NCBI RefSeq assembly: GCF_029168945.1
Contig: NC_083604.1
Location: 8,672,812-8,736,811 of the forward strand
Origin: Cannabis sativa
Lineage: Eukaryota > Streptophyta > Magnoliopsida > Rosales > Cannabaceae
Direction: 5' to 3'
DNA length: 64,000 nt
Made by a program: the position numbers and the translations under genes. Of the stretch, positions 59,263 through 64,000 are shown one piece after another. Numbering within the stretch: the stretch's first letter is position 1; the number at the start of each line of letters is the position of its first letter. The notes below the pieces were generated by a model. It saw nothing but the letters and a program-made list of their open reading frames with translations. It was not told the origin of the DNA and did no database searches.

Positions 59263-62200
59263 TTAACACTGGGAGACAGAGTAGCTCTTGGTCTTCCATA
59301 GAAAGCTGAAAGCTTTGCCCATCTTTCTTCTGGAAATGGATTTACAATAAGGCTTGGATTCGGGAGCAGGCGGCATAGACATCTCACTACATTCAGAAGG
59401 CAAATCATCCTCCTCCTCCTCCTCTGGAGATGATTGAACTTGGTCTCGCTGTCGTTGTTCACGAAACAACATGAGAAGTTTTTGTGCCTTCTCTTTCCCT
59501 CTCGTGGTCCCATTGACTGAAATCGAAACAAGTCCTGGTATCACACCTTCTTGTAAGACCATTTGACAGCATTTATCATTCCCATTACATAAAAGTAACA
59601 AACAGCATACAGCTTGTTCTTGCTCACTGGGTTCACCAGCATCCAACATCGTTGCAAGTACACTGATAAGGCCTGGCGCCGACACCATTTCATCTTGTCC
59701 TGATTGACTTGAAGCCAAATTTAATAAAACTGCCAAGCACTTTTCTGTCCATGTGCTGTCACCAGAGGCTGCAAGGAATTCAAGATTACTGATAATGCCA
59801 GATGAAAGTAGATTTGGAATATTGGAGGGCATACTAGAGAGGTTGTACAGGGCATGGAGGGCATCAAGCTTGCACTGAACATCAGTATTAGCTTGAAGAA
59901 GTTGGGTTAAAAACGGAACAGCCTGAGATGATCCAATGATAGCTTTGGCTTCTTCAAGGCATGAAAGATTCAAATAAAGTGCTGTGGCAAAACCATGAGA
60001 ATTGGTAGAGGAGATCATTTCCTCCAGTAATGGAATTATACCACCACCTAGCATCATTTCCTTGTTTCTGCCATAAGAAAAATAAAAATAAAAATTAATG
60101 GAGTGATTGAAATGAATATCTCAGTAGTTCATATAAATAATAAATGCAATACGGGCATTGAAAAATGAAAGATATTTTTGTCTCCTAGTCTTTTTCCACA
60201 TGAGGAATTTAACATAATAATAATAATAAAAAAAGGTTGAAAACTAAGTGTAAGCGGAGATACGGGCAAGGTATTGAAACTCATAGGCACCTATTTAATT
60301 ATATACAAATTGTAACACAAGTATATTCAATTTCAAATATTATTGGCTGGGGCATGAACTAGATAGGCGTTTGCAAACCTAGTACCTCTTGTTTTAAAGT
60401 TGGCAAGGGTGTAAAATAACTAAGAGAATCACTCATTAGTCCTGTAGGACAATATTTCACTACTTAGTCAATTTGGAGCCTTTGGAACCAGGAGGCTGGA
60501 CCATTAGAAAATAACTCACCTGTTATTGTTGACAGCGAGGTTGAAAAGTGCCATTGCTCCACTTTCCTGAGCAACATCATTTCCTACCCGCACAGCTATG
60601 TTAAGAAACTGCATGAGTGCTTCAACAAACCCATTAGCTCCCATATATATCCTAGCTTCTTCATCATCCTTCAGCAAGAACCTCAATTTCTCCACCACTT
60701 TGCACTTTATCCTCATGTCTTCTCCGTCATTCAAGACAGTCAAAAAGTCCTGATAACTTTCAAGCACATTGAGCTCAGACTCTTCCTCCAGTGGACAAAC
60801 ATTCTCAGTTCCATTTCCATCAGCCTCAACTAAAGTACCACTTTCTTCCAAAGGAACCACCTTAACCCCCTTAAACTTGCAAGAGTTGACACTACCCATA
60901 GACTTTGAATTAGTGGTCTCAGCCTCAGACAGTGCTAACCTCCAATAGTTAAGATCAAGAGACTCTGGAGGACCATCAGGAACACACACTCCATTATGAT
61001 CACACCAACTAGCAACAAGACCCTTGACACAGTAATTGGGAGTTAAAGAAAGATGAGAAAGCTTTTGTTGAGTCTTTGGGCAGGTATTGTGCCCATCACT
61101 AAACCATTTTTCAATGCAAATCCTTTCATATGTTTGACCAGAAGCAATGATTACTGGATCATACATAAGCTGCAAAGATATCGGACACCTCAATTCTTCC
61201 GGTGGAAGAGGCATCTGTCCCGATCTCCTATTGTTTGGCTTGAAGTTGAAAGAGCTAAGTTTTGATAGCTGTCGATCAAAGACGTGACCATTTCCCCCAG
61301 GCCCCATAATATCCATAGAACCCTGGACCGTGGGAGAACATGGGGCAGAACCCTGAGAATCATTGTCATCTGAGAATTCACTTCTAAACAACTTGGAGTA
61401 TTTTCTCATGAGATGTAAAAGAAAAGCCACAATAGACTCTTTCCGTTTATCTTCCTCGGCACGAGCTCTTTCTATTAGTTTTTTCAAAGCTCTTCTCTCT
61501 GTAAGAGCTGCCCTGGAAGAGGTAATGCCAAGTTTAGTAGCAGCCTGATGAAATGATTCCAACTCATTACTGTCATTACAGTTGTCAAATTTTCTCCCCT
61601 GCTGAAGCAATGCAATTATATCATCACCTACTTGTTTCTCCAAGGGATCAAGCGAGAATGTAGTACCCTCAAGTTCACCAACAATTTCTTGAATCTGAAA
61701 CAAAATTGCATCAATGCGTCAGTGAAAGTCAAAGCCTCGAATATATAGGTGATGGGAAGGGTAGAGTAGGAAAACATAATTGAAAAGCTTCCATCAAGGG
61801 TTGGTTAATAAAATAATAGGGATTGAGAAAGAAGAAGTGGAATCATTAACAAAAGATTTTGGGCATCCAACGCACATTTCTGCAGTAGAATCTCAAATTC
61901 TTTCAAGCTATGTTTCATATACTACTTGATAAAAATGCATAATGTTTACTAGAACATCTATTGCACAAAATCAACCATTCATATGACAATTCACCTAAAT
62001 AAAATAAACCTGACCTGACAACCAATAGATTGTGGAACAATGTCTTCAACACGCCTAAGACTATCTTCAAGAGCACATCTTGCCTTCTCCAATTTTGTAA
62101 GCACAGAATCTCCTGTTATAGCCTGCATGGTAAGAGATATTCAGCTGTTGTGCATTCTAGAATAAAAATAGAAAAATCATCAGAAACTAGTTTTAACTCT

Positions 62201-62696
62201 GAATGTAAGGATTAACCATCCAGAGATTGTTACTAAATTGTTATCTGAATGCAAGGATTTACCATCTAAAGGTACAAGCAAAAGACCATGTATAGAATAC
62301 AGAAAAGGAAGCCTACCAAGTAAAGTTTACTACACTCAGAACAATGTTGAAGAACATTCTTGGCCTTCTCGAGTGCTACATGTAATGAACATAGAGCTTG
62401 AATCCCGGATTTGCTTCTAGGCCGAGAAGCTTCTAATGAAGGGAAAATTGGCAATATTTTGCAATAAATTGAGGAAAGGGTCCTGCACATTTCTGCATGT
62501 AACTACAAGCAGCATAAAGATACATTAACACATATTCTCACACGCACACAACACAGTCAACAAACCAAAAGCGAAGTGCAAGAAATACTGTTGTGCCAAT
62601 ATTTCAAATCGTACAAAAGATTTGAATATGTGCAAATTTTCATACCTTAGCATCACTAGCAGCAAACATATTTTCATCAACATCATTCATATCCAT
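59263..62696 (-). CDS. PUB45: U-box E3 ubiquitin ligase with ARM repeats (PUB45/6/7 group)
   Basis: Ubiquitin ligase that binds E2 through its U-box and substrates through armadillo repeats. Coding exons: 62696-62646, 62502-62317, 62122-62015, 61694-60520 and 60067-59263. All introns are GT..AG, and the joined CDS is 2325 bp, 774 aa. Start MDMNDVDENMFAASDAK is followed by the helical U-box N-terminal domain (about 20-240; SRPRSKSGIQALCSLH, ESFHQAATKLGITSSRAALTE). The U-box spans about 279-346 (PPEELRCPISLQLMYDPVII, GQTYERICIEKWF, CPKTQQ). ARM repeats run from about 440 to 720, and a charged acidic run (EEEEEDDLPSE) lies near the end. Length and layout agree with Arabidopsis PUB45 (about 768 aa). 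The symbol is by family resemblance; PUB6 and PUB7 are close relatives. No lesions were seen. Confidence 0.93.
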
Positions 62697-62740
62697 TTTT
62701 TGAGCTCCTACTGAAAAAGTGTCGTACAAGTTTAGAACGT
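62697..62740 (-). other. 5' UTR part of the second exon of the U-box gene
   Basis: A splice acceptor (minus strand ..TTTTAATGCAG) ends at 62741, 44 bp upstream of the ATG at 62696. It pairs with the donor CTG/GTACGT after 63741, giving a 1000-bp 5' UTR intron (62741-63740). Confidence 0.65.
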
Positions 62741-63740
62741 CTGCATTAAAAGACAAAACAAAATTATATTGACAGGAGACAAAAAGGAGCCCCGTAAGCT
62801 CCTTAAAGTCAAAAGTTCAACAGGTAACACGAATTTTAAATGGCATAAACCAGATTGGTATTCAACCTGATCAATCCAAAGTTCAAATCCTTACAAAACG
62901 CTCTTGTTAATAATGTAAAGAACTGAAAGAATAGAAGGGGCATACCCTCTTAACTAGTTACTTATAGCAAAATGATGAGTTGAACCCATTTTCAAATTGC
63001 AATGATTACAGTTTAGGGATCAAAAATTCAAAGGGCGCTTCACTGGATCAACAAGTTACTTCACGCTCAATTCAGTGGCGGAGCAATTTTGTTAAAATTA
63101 AACTTAGCCGAAAACAATAAGTCATTTCTCTTAACATTTTCCCAGCAATCAAATGAAAAGCTGGAATATTTAAGAAAATAATTCTCGTAGAAGGATAAAA
63201 ACTTCAAAGACGACACTGCACAGTTGATCCAGATTCCAGATGGTAAACAATCCTCAAGAAATTGAAATTAAAATGTTTAAGAAGACGGAGAAAAATATTT
63301 ATAATATCATAATAATCAGACTAAGCATTTATTTAAACTGGTAATGGGAAGGGAAAAGAAAAACAGAAGCTGATTTGGGCGTTCCAAAAATTTCCTAAAA
63401 GGCCATCTCAAAGATAACTATCACCTCTAGAAGTTCAAAACTCCAAATATTGAAACAGAAAAACGAATAAAATGACCCTAAAAATGGCAACTTCCAACCA
63501 AAAAAACGCGCCAAATTCTTCCCATACACGATTAGGACACGGTGCCAAATCGAACTTAACCGGGAAACAAATTTCGAAAAAAAACCGAAAACAAAACAAA
63601 CCAAACATTCTTCCCATAAAAACAATACTCAGCTCAAACACAGTCCAGTTGCATAGACACATCTGAACAAACAGTCACACACGAAGAAGAAGAAGAAGAA
63701 ATGGGAGAACGAGAACTAGGGTTTGAAACAAAAAACGTAC

Positions 63741-63970
63741 CAGAACAAACGAAGAAATCCAAGGAGGCTTCATAAAATCAACATTTAGAAAACAGATCCC
63801 CAAGAACACAATGAAAACCTAGCGCTTCTACAATGATCTGTACATTCCAATTTCATTACAGTTACCAAACTTCAAAGCTCAAACTGAATAAGCCAATTTC
63901 TCGGAAAACGAAGAGAGAGAATGAAGAAGGCGATTTTTCCTTCGCTTTTTTCTTCGTTGGGGTTTTCACT
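63741..63970 (-). other. First, noncoding exon and start region of the U-box gene
   Basis: The exon ends at 63741 with donor GTACG. Upstream on the minus strand is a CT-rich leader (TCTCTCTTCG, about 63910-63925) typical of plant 5' UTRs. The transcription start is somewhere near or beyond 63950; the promoter is probably outside the window. Open frames at 63395-63666 lie in the intron and are not genes. Confidence 0.5.
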
Positions 63971-64000
63971 CTTTCTCCGATGAGATAGTAAAAGGTTAAA

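Noticed and set aside
1..64000. CRISPR arrays, operons or bacterial-type defence systems
   Set aside because: Spliced genes, plant transposons and a eukaryotic tRNA show a plant nuclear genome; the 39-bp repeats have no spacers of CRISPR type.

Overview
This window looks like nuclear DNA of a flowering plant, most likely a eudicot. It is very AT-rich, has spliced genes with GT..AG introns, and is filled with nested plant transposons. The LTR families recall Rosales/Cannabaceae genomes, but that is only an impression.

Only three ordinary genes look intact. They are a CYP76-like cytochrome P450 (21899-23569, minus, two exons, 531 aa), a nuclear tRNA-Lys(CTT) (36289-36361, minus), and a U-box E3 ligase of the PUB45/PUB6/PUB7 group (59263-62696, minus, five coding exons, 774 aa, with a 5' UTR intron up to 63740). 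A BCS1-like AAA-ATPase pseudogene (about 58115-58895, plus) converges on the U-box gene.

Everything else is mobile DNA in layers. 1-4365: an Athila-like Ty3/gypsy element with gag-protease but no RT/integrase, inserted into a DUF1985 gene remnant (4366-5637). 5758-8047: a possible solo LTR, a decayed gypsy gag and a MITE. 8792-21734: two Helitrons placed end to end, the first carrying a young non-autonomous copia element (8908-14356). 25190-26660: a LINE scrap split by a hAT MITE that is itself split by a CACTA MITE, each with a perfect target duplication; a third Helitron 3' end lies at 27056. 27686-33856: a nearly full-length L1-type LINE with a 16-bp target duplication. 33873-36145: an inverted repeat and an 843-bp tandem duplication. 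36845-38095: an old LINE tail. 38369-56951: a copia element with recognisable gag-pol, holding two copies of a second, non-autonomous copia family, one truncated and inverted inside pol and one complete and young inside its 3' LTR.

The most unusual signal is the noncoding interior of the 8908-14356 element. It is packed with dozens of short, mostly perfect hairpins. Their stems all differ, while many loops share the word CCTGAAG or close variants. The LTRs differ at only 2 of 253 positions, so the element moved recently although almost no coding sequence remains. All coordinates, splice sites and target duplications were read by eye; no database search was run.
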